A stretch of 64,000 nt of DNA from Paraburkholderia caledonica NBRC 102488 (GCF_000685095.1 NZ_BAYE01000018.1:1-64000), one strand, 5' to 3'; positions 35,045-43,458 are shown, counted from the stretch's first letter. Notes: generated by a model not told the origin, from the sequence alone. Program-made: numbers and translations.

Positions 35045-35746
35045 ATGCCCGACCTACCATCCCAACTGTGGTACTCGATCACCAGCCTCGGCGGCGCCGG
35101 CATGACGCTGCCGCTAGCGTTCGCCATCGCGATGTGGCTCGGGGTCGGCTACACGTGGCGCATGGCAGCCGGCTGGCTGCTGCTGCTCGGCGCGGCAATC
35201 GGCGTGGTGACGGTGACGAAGCTGGCGTTCCTGGGCTGGGGCGTAGGCGTGCGCGAGTTCGATTTCACGGGCGTCAGCGGCCATGCCATGCTCTCGACGG
35301 CCGTCTATCCAGTCGCCCTCTTCCTGATGCTTTTGCGCACGCGGCCGTCCGTCCGCGTGCTGGGCGTTGTACTCGGGTTGGCTGCCGGAATGGCGGTTGG
35401 ATTGTCACGTGTCGTGCTGAGCGCGCACTCGCCTTCGGAAGCAATCACTGGGTGCCTCGTCGGCGCGCTAGCCGCGCTTTTGTTCGTGCGGATGGCGTGG
35501 AACGCCGTTCCCGAGCGCCTTTCCGTGCTCCCAGTCGCGGTCAGTCTGATGGCGCTTGCCGTGCTGATGCACGGCGTTCACGTGCCGACTCAGCGCTGGG
35601 TGACGCACATCGCGCTAAAAGTGTCCGGCCACGACCGACCGTTCATTCGGGCTAAGTGGAAGGCCGCGCGCGATGTCCGGCCGGCCGCCGCGCCACTCTC
35701 GCAGACGCGAAACAGCCTCGCGCCGCCGCACTCACTGAACGTCTAA
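35045..35746 (+). CDS. PAP2-superfamily-like membrane phosphatase
   Basis: 233-residue membrane protein with the PAP2 helical fold: several hydrophobic segments, VSGHAMLSTAVYPVALFL in the place of the PSGH motif, and SRVVLSAHSPSEAITG in the place of SRx5Hx3D. The first motif KX6RP is not intact, and the last acidic residue is Glu rather than Asp. It may hydrolyse a lipid phosphate, or be a diverged relative with another role. Alternative starts exist at 35012 and further upstream. It is followed by modA in the same direction, but they need not be co-transcribed. Confidence 0.65.
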   Translation: MPDLPSQLWYSITSLGGAGMTLPLAFAIAMWLGVGYTWRMAAGWLLLLGAAIGVVTVTKLAFLGWGVGVREFDFTGVSGHAMLSTAVYPVALFLMLLRTRPSVRVLGVVLGLAAGMAVGLSRVVLSAHSPSEAITGCLVGALAALLFVRMAWNAVPERLSVLPVAVSLMALAVLMHGVHVPTQRWVTHIALKVSGHDRPFIRAKWKAARDVRPAAAPLSQTRNSLAPPHSLNV

Positions 35747-35802
35747 GCCGTTTTCTGGCCTCGCCATCCGCCTTCTTCGCCCGGCGGCATGCTCGTCGCG
35801 CC

Positions 35803-35830
35803 AGCGCTATAACCTCGTCTATATTACGAT
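35803..35830. promoter_or_regulatory. ModE operator upstream of modA
   Basis: AGCGCTATAAC (35803-35813), a 6-nt spacer and TATATTACGAT (35820-35830). This keeps the 11-6-11 layout of the E. coli ModE consensus halves ATCGCTATATA and TATATAACGAT, with 8 of 11 and 10 of 11 matches. It ends 48 nt upstream of the modA ATG. Confidence 0.85.
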
Positions 35831-35878
35831 ACGGGTTTCCAATCACCGTTCCGGCGCGCGCCGGACTTCCACACGTTC

Positions 35879-36652
35879 ATGACACTGTCCCGCCGCCTGC
35901 TGAAACAAGCGCTGCTTATGACCAGCGCGGTCTTTATTGTCTTTAGCGTCAACGCCCGCGCCGATGAACTGGTCGTGTCCGCGGCCGCCAGCCTGACCAA
36001 TGCGTTCACCGCAGTGAGCGAAGCCTTTGAAAAGCAGCACGCCGGCACCAAGGTCCTGCTCAATTTCGGCGCGTCCGACGTATTGATGCAGCAAATCGTC
36101 AAAGGCGCGCCCGCCGACGTTTTTGCGTCAGCCGACCAGAAGGCCATGGACAAGGCCGCAGCGGAGAAAGTCATCGTACCGGCCACGCGCAAGGACTTCG
36201 CTGCCAATTCGCTCGTTCTGATCGTCCCGGCGGACAGCCGTTTTGCGCCGTCCAGTCTCAACGAATTGACGTCGTCGAATGTAAAACGGATTGCGTATGG
36301 CGACCCGGCCTCCGTGCCGGTCGGCCGCTACACGCAAGGTGCGTTGCAAGCCGCCGGCGTGTGGGATGCCGTGAGCGCCAAGGCCGTGCTTGCGGCGAAT
36401 GTGCGTCAAAGCCTCGATTATGTGTCGCGTGGTGAAGTGGACGCCGGTTTCGTGTTCGGCACCGATGCCGCAATCGTCCCCGGCAAGGTGAAGGTCGCGC
36501 TGACGGTGCCGACGCAAACCCAGATCACCTACCCGATCGCGCAAGTGGAGAGCAGCCGTCATGCAGCGGACGCGCAGGCCTTCGTAAGCTTCGTTTTGTC
36601 GCCGGCCGGCCAGGCGGTGTTGGCGAAGTACGGTTTCAAACCGGCCCACTAA
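35879..36652 (+). CDS. modA: Molybdate ABC transporter substrate-binding protein ModA
   Basis: 257-residue periplasmic binding protein. It has a signal peptide (RRLLKQALLMTSAVFIVFSV, cleaved near ARA-DE), then ELVVSAAASLTNAFTAVSEAF, the oxyanion-contacting N terminus, LLNFGASDVLMQQIVKGAPADVFASAD and YGDPASVPVGRYTQGAL. It binds molybdate or tungstate and hands it to ModB. It is the first gene of modABC and lies 48 nt after a ModE operator. Confidence 0.95.
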   Translation: MTLSRRLLKQALLMTSAVFIVFSVNARADELVVSAAASLTNAFTAVSEAFEKQHAGTKVLLNFGASDVLMQQIVKGAPADVFASADQKAMDKAAAEKVIVPATRKDFAANSLVLIVPADSRFAPSSLNELTSSNVKRIAYGDPASVPVGRYTQGALQAAGVWDAVSAKAVLAANVRQSLDYVSRGEVDAGFVFGTDAAIVPGKVKVALTVPTQTQITYPIAQVESSRHAADAQAFVSFVLSPAGQAVLAKYGFKPAH

Positions 36653-36702
36653 CTCCCGATCGCTCTACCTCCATCAACGTCGACAACGGACCGCACACGA
36701 TC

Positions 36703-37377
36703 ATGCAACAAGCCTGGATTCCGCTGATGCTGTCACTCAAGGTGGCAGGCTGGGCGACCGCGCTGAATCTGGTGTTCGGTGTTGCCGCCGGTTTCGGCCT
36801 GTCGCGCTGGCGCTCTGGAGCGCGCGACGTCGTCGATTCGTTGCTGACGCTGCCGCTCGTCATGCCGCCCACGGTGCTCGGTTACTACCTGCTCGTCCTG
36901 CTCGGGCGACGCGGTGTGATCGGCGCCTGGCTCGACCGCTTCGACATTCAACTGGTGTTCACCTGGCAAGGCGCGGTGATCGCGTCGACGGCGGTGGCGT
37001 TCCCGCTGGTGCTGAAATCGGCGCGCGCCGCCTTCGAAGCCGTCGATCCGCAACTCGAACGCGCCGCGCGCACGCTCGGCGTCAGCGAACCGGCGGTTTT
37101 CTTTCGCGTGAGCCTGCCGCTTGCCGCGCGAGGAATTCTCGCCGGCGGCCTGCTGGCATTCGCGCGGGCGCTCGGCGAATTCGGTGCCACGCTTATGATC
37201 GCGGGCAACTTGCCGGGCCGCACGCAGACGCTTTCGGTCGCGGTCTACTCAGCCGTGCAAGCGGGCGACGACGCCACGGCGAATTTCCTCGTGATCGTGA
37301 CCTCGGTCACGTGCGTCGTGATCCTGCTGGTCGCCGGCCGCCTCGTGCCGCAGCGCACGCTTCTGGTTTCCCGCTGA
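36703..37377 (+). CDS. modB: Molybdate ABC transporter permease ModB
   Basis: 224-residue permease with five to six hydrophobic segments. The coupling loop LERAARTLGVSEPAVFFRVSLPLAARGILAGGLLAFARALGEFGATLMIAG is read as adjacent pieces, with the EAA-type ARTLGVSEPAVFFRVSLPLA. It forms the molybdate channel in the inner membrane. It is 50 nt after modA and 1 nt before modC. Confidence 0.95.
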   Translation: MQQAWIPLMLSLKVAGWATALNLVFGVAAGFGLSRWRSGARDVVDSLLTLPLVMPPTVLGYYLLVLLGRRGVIGAWLDRFDIQLVFTWQGAVIASTAVAFPLVLKSARAAFEAVDPQLERAARTLGVSEPAVFFRVSLPLAARGILAGGLLAFARALGEFGATLMIAGNLPGRTQTLSVAVYSAVQAGDDATANFLVIVTSVTCVVILLVAGRLVPQRTLLVSR

Positions 37378-37378
37378 T

Positions 37379-38080
37379 ATGCCGATCGAAGTCGACATCC
37401 AAAAGACATTCGTGAGCGCCGAACGCCGCTTCACGCTCGACGTCGCTTTTACTGCGACCACGCAGCGCGTGGTGTTGTTCGGTCCGTCCGGCGCGGGAAA
37501 GAGTCTGACGCTGCAGGCGATCGCCGGCCTGTTGCGTCCCGACGAAGGCAAGATCACGCTGCACGGCAATGCGCTGTTCGACAGCAAGCTCAATGTCGAT
37601 CTGAAGCCGCAGGCGCGCAAGGTCGCGTACCTTTTCCAGGACTATGCGCTGTTTCCGCATCTGAACGTGCGTCAAAACATCGGTTTCGGCTTGCAGCGCG
37701 GCTGGTTCAATCCTCGCGCGCGCAGCAGCCATGCACAGATCGATTACTGGCTCGACGCGCTGGAGTTGCGCGGTGTCGTCGGCAATTTTCCGGCGCAGCT
37801 TTCGGGTGGGCAGAAACAGCGCGTCGCGCTTGCGCGCGCGCTCGTCGCGCAACCTCAACTGCTGTTGCTGGACGAGCCGTTTTCGGCATTGGACAGCACG
37901 CTGCGTCAGCGCATGCGGCTGGAGTTATCCGACTTGCAGACACGGCTTGATATTCCGATGGTGCTTATCACGCACGATCCCGACGACGTGGCCGCCTTCG
38001 GCGATCAGGTCGTGCAGATCAACGACGGCCGCGTTCGCGAAAACCAGGCATTCAGCGGCTACGCACGCAGCGAAACCTGA
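37379..38080 (+). CDS. modC: Molybdate ABC transporter ATP-binding protein ModC, short form
   Basis: 233-residue ATPase. Walker A is FGPSGAGKSLTLQAIAG (about residue 36), the signature is LSGGQKQRVALARAL, Walker B is LLLLDEPFSALDS, and the H-loop is VLITHDPDD. It powers molybdate import with ModB. Typical ModC proteins of about 350 residues end with a molybdate-binding Mop/TOBE domain; this one ends right after the ATPase core and lacks it. The start codon is 1 nt after the modB stop and has no strong Shine-Dalgarno, which suggests coupling. Confidence 0.9.
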   Translation: MPIEVDIQKTFVSAERRFTLDVAFTATTQRVVLFGPSGAGKSLTLQAIAGLLRPDEGKITLHGNALFDSKLNVDLKPQARKVAYLFQDYALFPHLNVRQNIGFGLQRGWFNPRARSSHAQIDYWLDALELRGVVGNFPAQLSGGQKQRVALARALVAQPQLLLLDEPFSALDSTLRQRMRLELSDLQTRLDIPMVLITHDPDDVAAFGDQVVQINDGRVRENQAFSGYARSET

Positions 38081-38123
38081 TTGGCGCGCGCCCTTGCCCT
38101 TGCCCTCTCTCTCGCACGAACGC

Positions 38124-38960
38124 TCAGTCTTTCACGCCGAGTATCACGCTGGACGCCTTGAATGCCGCGACGGCGCTCGCGCCTTGTGCGAGGCCGAGTG
38201 ATTCGGCGCTTTCGTTCGTGACCACGGCTGTGATGATCGCGCCGCCTTCGAGCATGAGCGACACCTCGGCACTAACTGCGCCCCGCTTCACGCATTGCAC
38301 GATGCCGCGCAGCTGGTTGCGAGCAGACAGCTTCAGCGGCGCGCCGTTTTCACGTTCGACTAGCAGCACGACCCACGACGCCTTGATCAGCGCGAACGCC
38401 GCCGAGCCGACTGCAAGGCCAAGCGCTTCAGTGCTTTCGTGCGTGAGGACGGCGACGATCGTATGCCCGCCGGGAAGCGTCAGCGAGACTTCGTCGTTGA
38501 TCGTGCCGCGCGCGATATGCGCTACGGTGCCGTACAGCTGATTGCGTGCGCTCGTTTTCACGCCGATACGGCCGATCAGATCCCAGTCCGGCGCGAAACC
38601 TTCGATTGCGGCGCCCGCACGCTCGAGAAAGCGCCGATGTTCGCGCTCGACCGCGCGAAAGGTATCGATGAGCTTGAGTGCGCGCGGCGTCAGCGTAGTG
38701 CCGCCGCCGCCCTTGCCGCCAGTCAGACGCACGACGAGCGGCTCGCCGGCGAGGTTGTTCATTGCATCGACGGCGTCCCACGCACCCTTGTAGCTCATGC
38801 CGACGGCCTTCGCCGCGCTGGTGATGGAGCCGGTTTCGCCGATCGCCGCGAGAAGCGCGATTCGCGACGCGCCGCCGAGCGTATTGGCGCCCGCCTGGAA
38901 CCAGACCGAACCGCCGACTTCCAGCGGTTCGTGAGACGGATCGGTGAGCTCGGGTGCCAT
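38124..38960 (-). CDS. modE: Molybdate-dependent regulator ModE with two Mop domains
   Basis: 278-residue regulator. The N-terminal winged helix has ETGSITSAAKAVGMSYKGAWDAVDAMN (about residues 42-70); the C-terminal half has two tandem Mop repeats, seen as TSARNQLYGTVAHIARGTINDEVSL and LSARNQLRGIVQCVKRGAVSAEVSL, which bind molybdate. With molybdate bound, ModE represses modABC through the operator at 35803-35830. It is convergent to modC, with 43 nt between the stops. Confidence 0.95.
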   Translation of the reverse strand: MAPELTDPSHEPLEVGGSVWFQAGANTLGGASRIALLAAIGETGSITSAAKAVGMSYKGAWDAVDAMNNLAGEPLVVRLTGGKGGGGTTLTPRALKLIDTFRAVEREHRRFLERAGAAIEGFAPDWDLIGRIGVKTSARNQLYGTVAHIARGTINDEVSLTLPGGHTIVAVLTHESTEALGLAVGSAAFALIKASWVVLLVERENGAPLKLSARNQLRGIVQCVKRGAVSAEVSLMLEGGAIITAVVTNESAESLGLAQGASAVAAFKASSVILGVKD

Positions 38961-39115
38961 GGCGAGGAGCGGTCAGTGAATGATCGGGAACAACGGACCA
39001 TTATAGCGACCGGTGCTGCGCCCCTCGGAGGCTGAAGGCTGTGCGAGCCAGGCAAGCCGCAACGGCAAAACTGCCGCAACGCCCGGACGGAACCGGTTGA
39101 AGCGAGCGCCGCCGC

Positions 39116-39499
39116 TCAAAGCGCGTATTGGGCGATCCCGTTGCCGAACGACCAGTTCTCTTTCAAAACTTCGACGAGGTTGATCAGCACATCCTCTCGC
39201 CTCAGCCCGGGCGACTCATGCAACTCATCGACCATGCGCTTGTAAAGCGCCTTCTTCTGCTCCAGCGTGCGCGTGTTGTTCAGCGTTATCTGAATCATCA
39301 CGAGGTCGTCGGTTCGCTGCACATTCAGGTACTGGTTGTCGTACACGAAGTTGTCCGCTTCGTGCTCGGTGATCAACATGAAGATGTCGTCTTTCGGCAC
39401 GTTGAATGTGGCAACGAGCGCCCGCTGAGTGCTGTCCGCAATTGCCTTCCGATATTCGGCGGGCTTGCCGGCGCGCAAAGCGATTTGGGTAAGTGGCAT
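39116..39499 (-). CDS. Tautomerase family protein
   Basis: 127-residue tautomerase-superfamily protein. After Met removal the N-terminal Pro (MPLTQIALRAG) would be the catalytic base. It also has FNVPKDDIFMLITEHEADNFVYD and RKALYKRM-like KKALYKRMVDEL. The start ATG 39499 is supported by GAGGAG upstream; a longer frame from 39592 lacks the Pro1. It is divergent from a LysR gene that probably controls it. The substrate is unknown. Confidence 0.88.
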   Translation of the reverse strand: MPLTQIALRAGKPAEYRKAIADSTQRALVATFNVPKDDIFMLITEHEADNFVYDNQYLNVQRTDDLVMIQITLNNTRTLEQKKALYKRMVDELHESPGLRREDVLINLVEVLKENWSFGNGIAQYAL

Positions 39500-39597
39500 G
39501 ACTGACTCCTCAAGTGTGTGAATACGTGCACACAGCTTAGGTGGGCCGGTACATAATGAACAGATATTGCTGGCTATTTCATCTATATTCAACTGAA

Positions 39598-40449
39598 ATG
39601 AAAGTCCTCGATCTGGATGCCGTCCGTGCGTTCGTGCTTGTCGCCGATCTGTGCAGCTTCACGCGCGCCGCCGCTGCGCTCGACACCACGCAATCCGCGG
39701 TCAGCCTCAAGCTCAAGCGCCTGGAAGTGCATCTGGGCAAGCAGTTGCTGGAGCGCACGCCCCGCGTGGTGCGTCTTTCCGTCGACGGCAAGGCGTTTCT
39801 GAGCGCTGCCCGCGACCTGTTGAACGCGCATGAGCGGGCGCTGGGGTCGCTATTGGCGGAGCGTCGGCGGCTCTCGCTCGGCCTGAGCGAACATGTCGCG
39901 GGGCCCGACCTGCCGCAACTGCTGGCGCGACTGAACGCGCACGACCCGGGGCTCGTGGTCGAACTGCACCTGGGCACGTCCGCTGCGTTGCTCGCCCATT
40001 TCGACGAACGCCGTCTCGATGCGGTGATCATCCGGTATGGCGCGGACGAGCCGCCGCGCGACGACGCCCAGGTATTGTTCAGCGAGCCGCTCGAATGGCT
40101 CGCAACGCCGGCCTGGCTGCCACGAATGGGCGAGCCATTGGCGCTCGCACTGTTGAGCCCGCCGTGCAACGTGCGCGATGTCGCGCTGCGTACGCTGACG
40201 GAGGCGTCGGTGGCATGGCAGGAGGTCTTCGTCGGCGGCGGCGTCGCGGCTGTCGGCGCGGCGGTGGCCGCGGGACTCGCGGTGTCGCCACTTGCGCGCA
40301 GAGTAGCGCCGCGCGGTTTGATCGATGTCGGCGGGCGGCTTGGACTGCCGCGACTGCCGGAGTCTCGCGTGACGCTGCACTCCCGCGTGCGGGACGAGCG
40401 TTCTAAGGAAACGCTGCGGCTGGTGACGAACGGGCTGGCGAGCGGGTGA
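39598..40449 (+). CDS. LysR-family transcriptional regulator
   Basis: 283-residue LysR regulator with an N-terminal helix-turn-helix (LDAVRAFVLVADLCSFTRAAAALDTTQSAVSLKLKRLE, read in parts) and an effector domain including VIIRYGADEPPRDDAQVLF. It is divergent from the tautomerase gene. ATG 39598 gives the canonical MKVLDLDAVRAF opening. An imperfectly placed dyad ATTTCA (39576-39581) / TGAAAT (39594-39599) overlaps the start codon and is only weak evidence for an operator. Confidence 0.9.
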   Translation: MKVLDLDAVRAFVLVADLCSFTRAAAALDTTQSAVSLKLKRLEVHLGKQLLERTPRVVRLSVDGKAFLSAARDLLNAHERALGSLLAERRRLSLGLSEHVAGPDLPQLLARLNAHDPGLVVELHLGTSAALLAHFDERRLDAVIIRYGADEPPRDDAQVLFSEPLEWLATPAWLPRMGEPLALALLSPPCNVRDVALRTLTEASVAWQEVFVGGGVAAVGAAVAAGLAVSPLARRVAPRGLIDVGGRLGLPRLPESRVTLHSRVRDERSKETLRLVTNGLASG

Positions 40450-40494
40450 GCTGGCTGGAGGGACGCGTTGTGGGTGCGTTGGCGGTCCAGCGAC

Positions 40495-41052
40495 TCAGTG
40501 CAAAATCGGCGGAAGTGAGCCGCTGCGGGCTGTCGCCGGGTCCGCGGTTGCTGCCGTCTGATTCGTGCTGGTATTTGGCGAGGGCGCGGAGGCATGAGGC
40601 TCGAGCGTCGCCGATGTTTTCGCCGCACTTCGCTTGCTCCCGCTGTCGCTCATCGCGCCGTCCGCGGCGGCGTGACTTTGAGTCGTAGCGGCGTGCGCGG
40701 CCTTTGACTGACCGGGTTGCGTCTGCGCCACTGGGGCGCGGCCTTTCGTGACTGGGGCGGTGACCGCTACCTTGTGCTTCGACTTGCCTTCCGCCGTGTG
40801 GGAAGCTTTGTTGGCGCCTGTGGCCGCCACGCGTTGGCTACCGCCGTGATCGGCGGACTTCACTACGCGACCGGCCGCGGTCGCCGACTTCGAAGCGCCC
40901 TTCCCACCTCGCACGGACTGCCCGGAAACCGCGCCGTGCTTGCCATGCGCGCTCACCTCGGGCGGATTCCACACTTCTGTATAACCGGCCGCCATGGCCG
41001 CTCCAGACGCGCACCACACGGCGAGCGCCGTTGCTACTACTCGAAACCACAT
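40495..41052 (-). CDS. Exported Ala/Lys/Ser-rich hypothetical protein
   Basis: 185-residue protein with a signal peptide (MWFRVVATALAVWCASGAAMAA, probable cleavage after AMA) followed by a low-complexity region rich in Ala, Lys, Ser, Gly and His; no known domain is recognised. AGGAG abuts an ATG at 41061, so the in-frame ATG at 41052, 9 nt from it, is the better start. The gene is oriented away from the RES-Xre operon. The function is unknown. Confidence 0.65.
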   Translation of the reverse strand: MWFRVVATALAVWCASGAAMAAGYTEVWNPPEVSAHGKHGAVSGQSVRGGKGASKSATAAGRVVKSADHGGSQRVAATGANKASHTAEGKSKHKVAVTAPVTKGRAPVAQTQPGQSKAAHAATTQSHAAADGAMSDSGSKRSAAKTSATLEPHASAPSPNTSTNQTAATADPATARSGSLPPILH

Positions 41053-41116
41053 CTGCCGCATCTCCTGAATCTTTGACTTTCATGACGAGCGGGGATTATA
41101 TTCCCTTGCAAAAATC

Positions 41117-41160
41117 CATATTTGGACTAACATATGCAATAAGTACATATAAGGACTTAC
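41117..41160 (+). promoter_or_regulatory. Direct repeats upstream of the RES-Xre operon
   Basis: CATATTTGGACTAAC (41117-41131) and CATATAAGGACTTAC (41146-41160), 12 of 15 identical and 29 nt apart, i.e. on about the same helical face. The second contains the likely Shine-Dalgarno AAGGA of the antitoxin gene. They are candidate sites for autorepression by the toxin-antitoxin complex. Confidence 0.55.
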
Positions 41161-41166
41161 CCGCTC

Positions 41167-41604
41167 ATGGCTCATGCCGCCCGCGCCACCCAGCCCGAAG
41201 CGCCTCTGCGTCGGTCGACTTCGGAACCATCGTTTGCAGAAATGTCTGCGGCGGGTTTGCGCGCGTTCTTCAGAATTGCGCAAGACTGGGATCTAAGCGC
41301 CGACGAGCAGATCATGCTGCTCGGTTCGCCGGGCCGCTCCACTTACTTCAAGTGGAAGCAGGCGCCGGAAACGGCGCGCGTCGGTCGCGATACGCTGGAG
41401 CGCCTGTCTCTGCTGCTCGGCATCTACAAGGCGCTGCAAATCCTGTTGCCGCAACCGGGCACAGCGGACACCTGGATCAAACGCCCTAACAGCGCACCTC
41501 CGTTCGGCGGCCGTCGCGCGCTCGACCGCATGCTGGCGGGCAATGTCAGCGACCTCGTGGCCGTGCGCCAGTATCTCGACGCAATGCGAGGCGGCTGGGC
41601 GTGA
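41167..41604 (+). CDS. Xre/MbcA/ParS-type antitoxin
   Basis: 145-residue antitoxin of the Xre/MbcA/ParS class. It has a helix-turn-helix-like region IAQDWDLSADEQIMLLGSPGRSTYFKWK (read in parts, about residues 37-64) and ERLSLLLGIYKALQILLPQPG, followed by a toxin-binding tail with APPFGGRRALDRMLAGNVSDLVAVRQYLDAMRGGW. This tail is the ParS-type domain that occupies the RES active site. It precedes the RES gene with a 4-nt GTGA overlap. Confidence 0.9.
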   Translation: MAHAARATQPEAPLRRSTSEPSFAEMSAAGLRAFFRIAQDWDLSADEQIMLLGSPGRSTYFKWKQAPETARVGRDTLERLSLLLGIYKALQILLPQPGTADTWIKRPNSAPPFGGRRALDRMLAGNVSDLVAVRQYLDAMRGGWA

Positions 41605-42302
41605 CAGAACCGCATTGGCAGGACCGCTGGCGCAGCGCGTCTCTGGATTGGTCGCCCGCGTATCGCGTGATTCCCACTCGCTTTCCGGCCGTCAATCTGT
41701 TCGATCGGGTTGCATCGCCGGAAGATTTCGACGCGTTATACGCGCTCGAAGCAATGACCAACGACCGTCTGCGCACCGAAGTCGGAGAACTCGATCTCGT
41801 GCCGCGCGAAGAACGCCGCTTTGGGCCGGGCTACGGACCGATCATGGCCGCGCTCACGCATCTGAATCCGCTAGGCAGCAGGTTTTCCGACGGCACCTAC
41901 GGCGTGTTCTATTGCGCCCGTTCGCGCGTCACGGCCATCGCTGAAACGCGGTATCACACGGCCAGATTTCTCGAAGCCACCGCAGAGCCGCCAATGCGTC
42001 AGCAAATGCGCCTCTACACCGTCGTGGCGCAAGGGGAGGTGCTCGACCTTCGCGGCGATCCGAAGCTCGATCTTGCAGTGCTCTCTCCCGACGACTACCT
42101 CGCCGGTCAATCGCTCGGCCGTGCAGTGCGTGAGGCGGGAGCACCGGGCATCGCATATCCATCGGTGCGGGATACTGAGGGCGAATGCCTCGCTGCATTC
42201 AGGACAACGCTGTTGCGCGACTGTCACCACGCGGCGTATCTGGAATACAACTGGAACGGCACGAGCGTGGATATGGTGTTCGAGCTCAACCAAGTCGGCT
42301 AA
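41601..42302 (+). CDS. RES-domain toxin (NAD+ phosphorylase family)
   Basis: 233-residue RES-domain protein. RES toxins degrade NAD+. The key residues fit: Arg in YRVIPTRFP (about residue 25), Glu in ARSRVTAIAETRYH (about residue 115), and Ser in IAYPSVRDTEGECLAAF. It starts with GTG at 41601, overlapping the antitoxin stop, so translation is coupled. Known members (ParT, MbcT, Res) arrest growth by depleting NAD+; whether this pair is active needs testing. Confidence 0.9.
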   Translation: MTEPHWQDRWRSASLDWSPAYRVIPTRFPAVNLFDRVASPEDFDALYALEAMTNDRLRTEVGELDLVPREERRFGPGYGPIMAALTHLNPLGSRFSDGTYGVFYCARSRVTAIAETRYHTARFLEATAEPPMRQQMRLYTVVAQGEVLDLRGDPKLDLAVLSPDDYLAGQSLGRAVREAGAPGIAYPSVRDTEGECLAAFRTTLLRDCHHAAYLEYNWNGTSVDMVFELNQVG

Positions 42303-42324
42303 GAGCGCCTCGATGAGCGCCTCG

Positions 42325-43062
42325 TCAGGGCAGCGTCAGCGCCGCCGCACCTTCGGCGCGCGCTTCTTCCACTGAAATCGACCAGCGCCGTAGCGCTCTG
42401 GGCTCGACGATAGTCAGCCTGCCGCCCGGACCGAATGCGCCGGTGTCGATAAACACTTGCGCGCCAACCTGCTTGATGTCGCGCATCGGAGTATGACCGC
42501 AGTACGTGAGCGACAAACCACGTTGCCGTTGCGGATCGCCGTTGCCCATCGCGAGATCACGTCCCCACAGCAACTGCTGGCGCGTTTCCGCCGAGAAACT
42601 GCCGGCGTCGAGTTCGGCGTCGGTGCCGAAAAATTCGGCATGTAGAACATTGAAACGCTCAGGCCCGCTGCCCACCACGCGCACGAGCGGCAGCGTGCGC
42701 AGCCGCTCGGCGTAGCGACGCAAACTCTCGTCGGGCAGATTCGCTGCCCACGCGCCGCCAATGCCATACCACCATTGCCGCCGCAACCGGCCATCGGCGA
42801 CGGCGCACAGCGCGTCTTCGTGATTGCCGAGCACGGCGAAAAACCACGGCTTGTCGAGCAGAGCCAACGCCTGTTCGGAATGCTCGCCGCGATCCACCAG
42901 ATCGCCGACCGAAAAGAGCCGGTCACATGCAGGATCGAACGAGACGAGGCGCAGCAGATAGCGCAACGCGTCGACACAACCGTGCAAGTCGCCGACTACG
43001 AAGTCGCGGCCGCTCCGGTTGGCCGAATGGTGCTGAACAGAGGTGTCGAGTACGGAAGCCAT
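42325..43062 (-). CDS. Calcineurin-like metallophosphatase (PrpA/ApaH type)
   Basis: 245-residue metallophosphatase. Di-metal motifs: FVVGDLHGCVDALRYLL (GDxHG), FSVGDLVDRGEHSEQAL (GDxxDRG), FAVLGNHEDALCA (GNHE) and LTYCGHTPMRDIKQ (GHTP), with ending FIDTGAFGPGGRL. The shape is that of PrpA/PphB-type serine/threonine phosphatases or the symmetrical diadenosine tetraphosphatase ApaH. The start is ATG 43062, without a strong Shine-Dalgarno; upstream starts are TTG. The precise substrate is open. Confidence 0.88.
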   Translation of the reverse strand: MASVLDTSVQHHSANRSGRDFVVGDLHGCVDALRYLLRLVSFDPACDRLFSVGDLVDRGEHSEQALALLDKPWFFAVLGNHEDALCAVADGRLRRQWWYGIGGAWAANLPDESLRRYAERLRTLPLVRVVGSGPERFNVLHAEFFGTDAELDAGSFSAETRQQLLWGRDLAMGNGDPQRQRGLSLTYCGHTPMRDIKQVGAQVFIDTGAFGPGGRLTIVEPRALRRWSISVEEARAEGAAALTLP

Positions 43063-43458
43063 ACGTTCATGATAATGCGCAATCTCCAATGCGTATGCGC
43101 GCTGCCTCTCGTAGCGCGGCAGGAGAAAGCGCAAAGTTGACAGGAAACCACGCAAAAACCCGCGCGTACGCGGCAGAGTTTGCCGCAAACAGCCTGTTTG
43201 CGGGCGCGGTCTTGCTGGCTTCGCGTTTTGACAACTAACGTTGCCCGCAAGCCGCTGTCACGCCCGCGCGAACAGCAATCCGACCTGGACTGACCACGGA
43301 AGTTGCGCGCACAAGTGCTGCGGGCCTACATCCGGGCTTCGACTGAAAGGCGCTCGCAAAGCCGTTGTAAGCGGCTGTGAGTGCGACGCGCCACGTTCGT
43401 CAATCGACGCACGCAGACGGGTAGAATCCGCGACACGCCCGCCTTCCGCTCGCCTTCC
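43063..43458. other. Divergent gap with a 21-nt palindrome
   Basis: 396 nt between the metallophosphatase and the DUF1345 gene. No gene is seen. It contains a perfect dyad CCGCAAACAG (43183-43192) and CTGTTTGCGG (43194-43203) with a 1-nt centre. The rest is unremarkable. Confidence 0.5.

Noticed and set aside
39576..39599. ATTTCA/TGAAAT dyad as an operator for the LysR at 39598
   Set aside because: Only 6 bp with a 12-nt spacer and overlapping the start codon; too weak to claim in AT-rich intergenic DNA.
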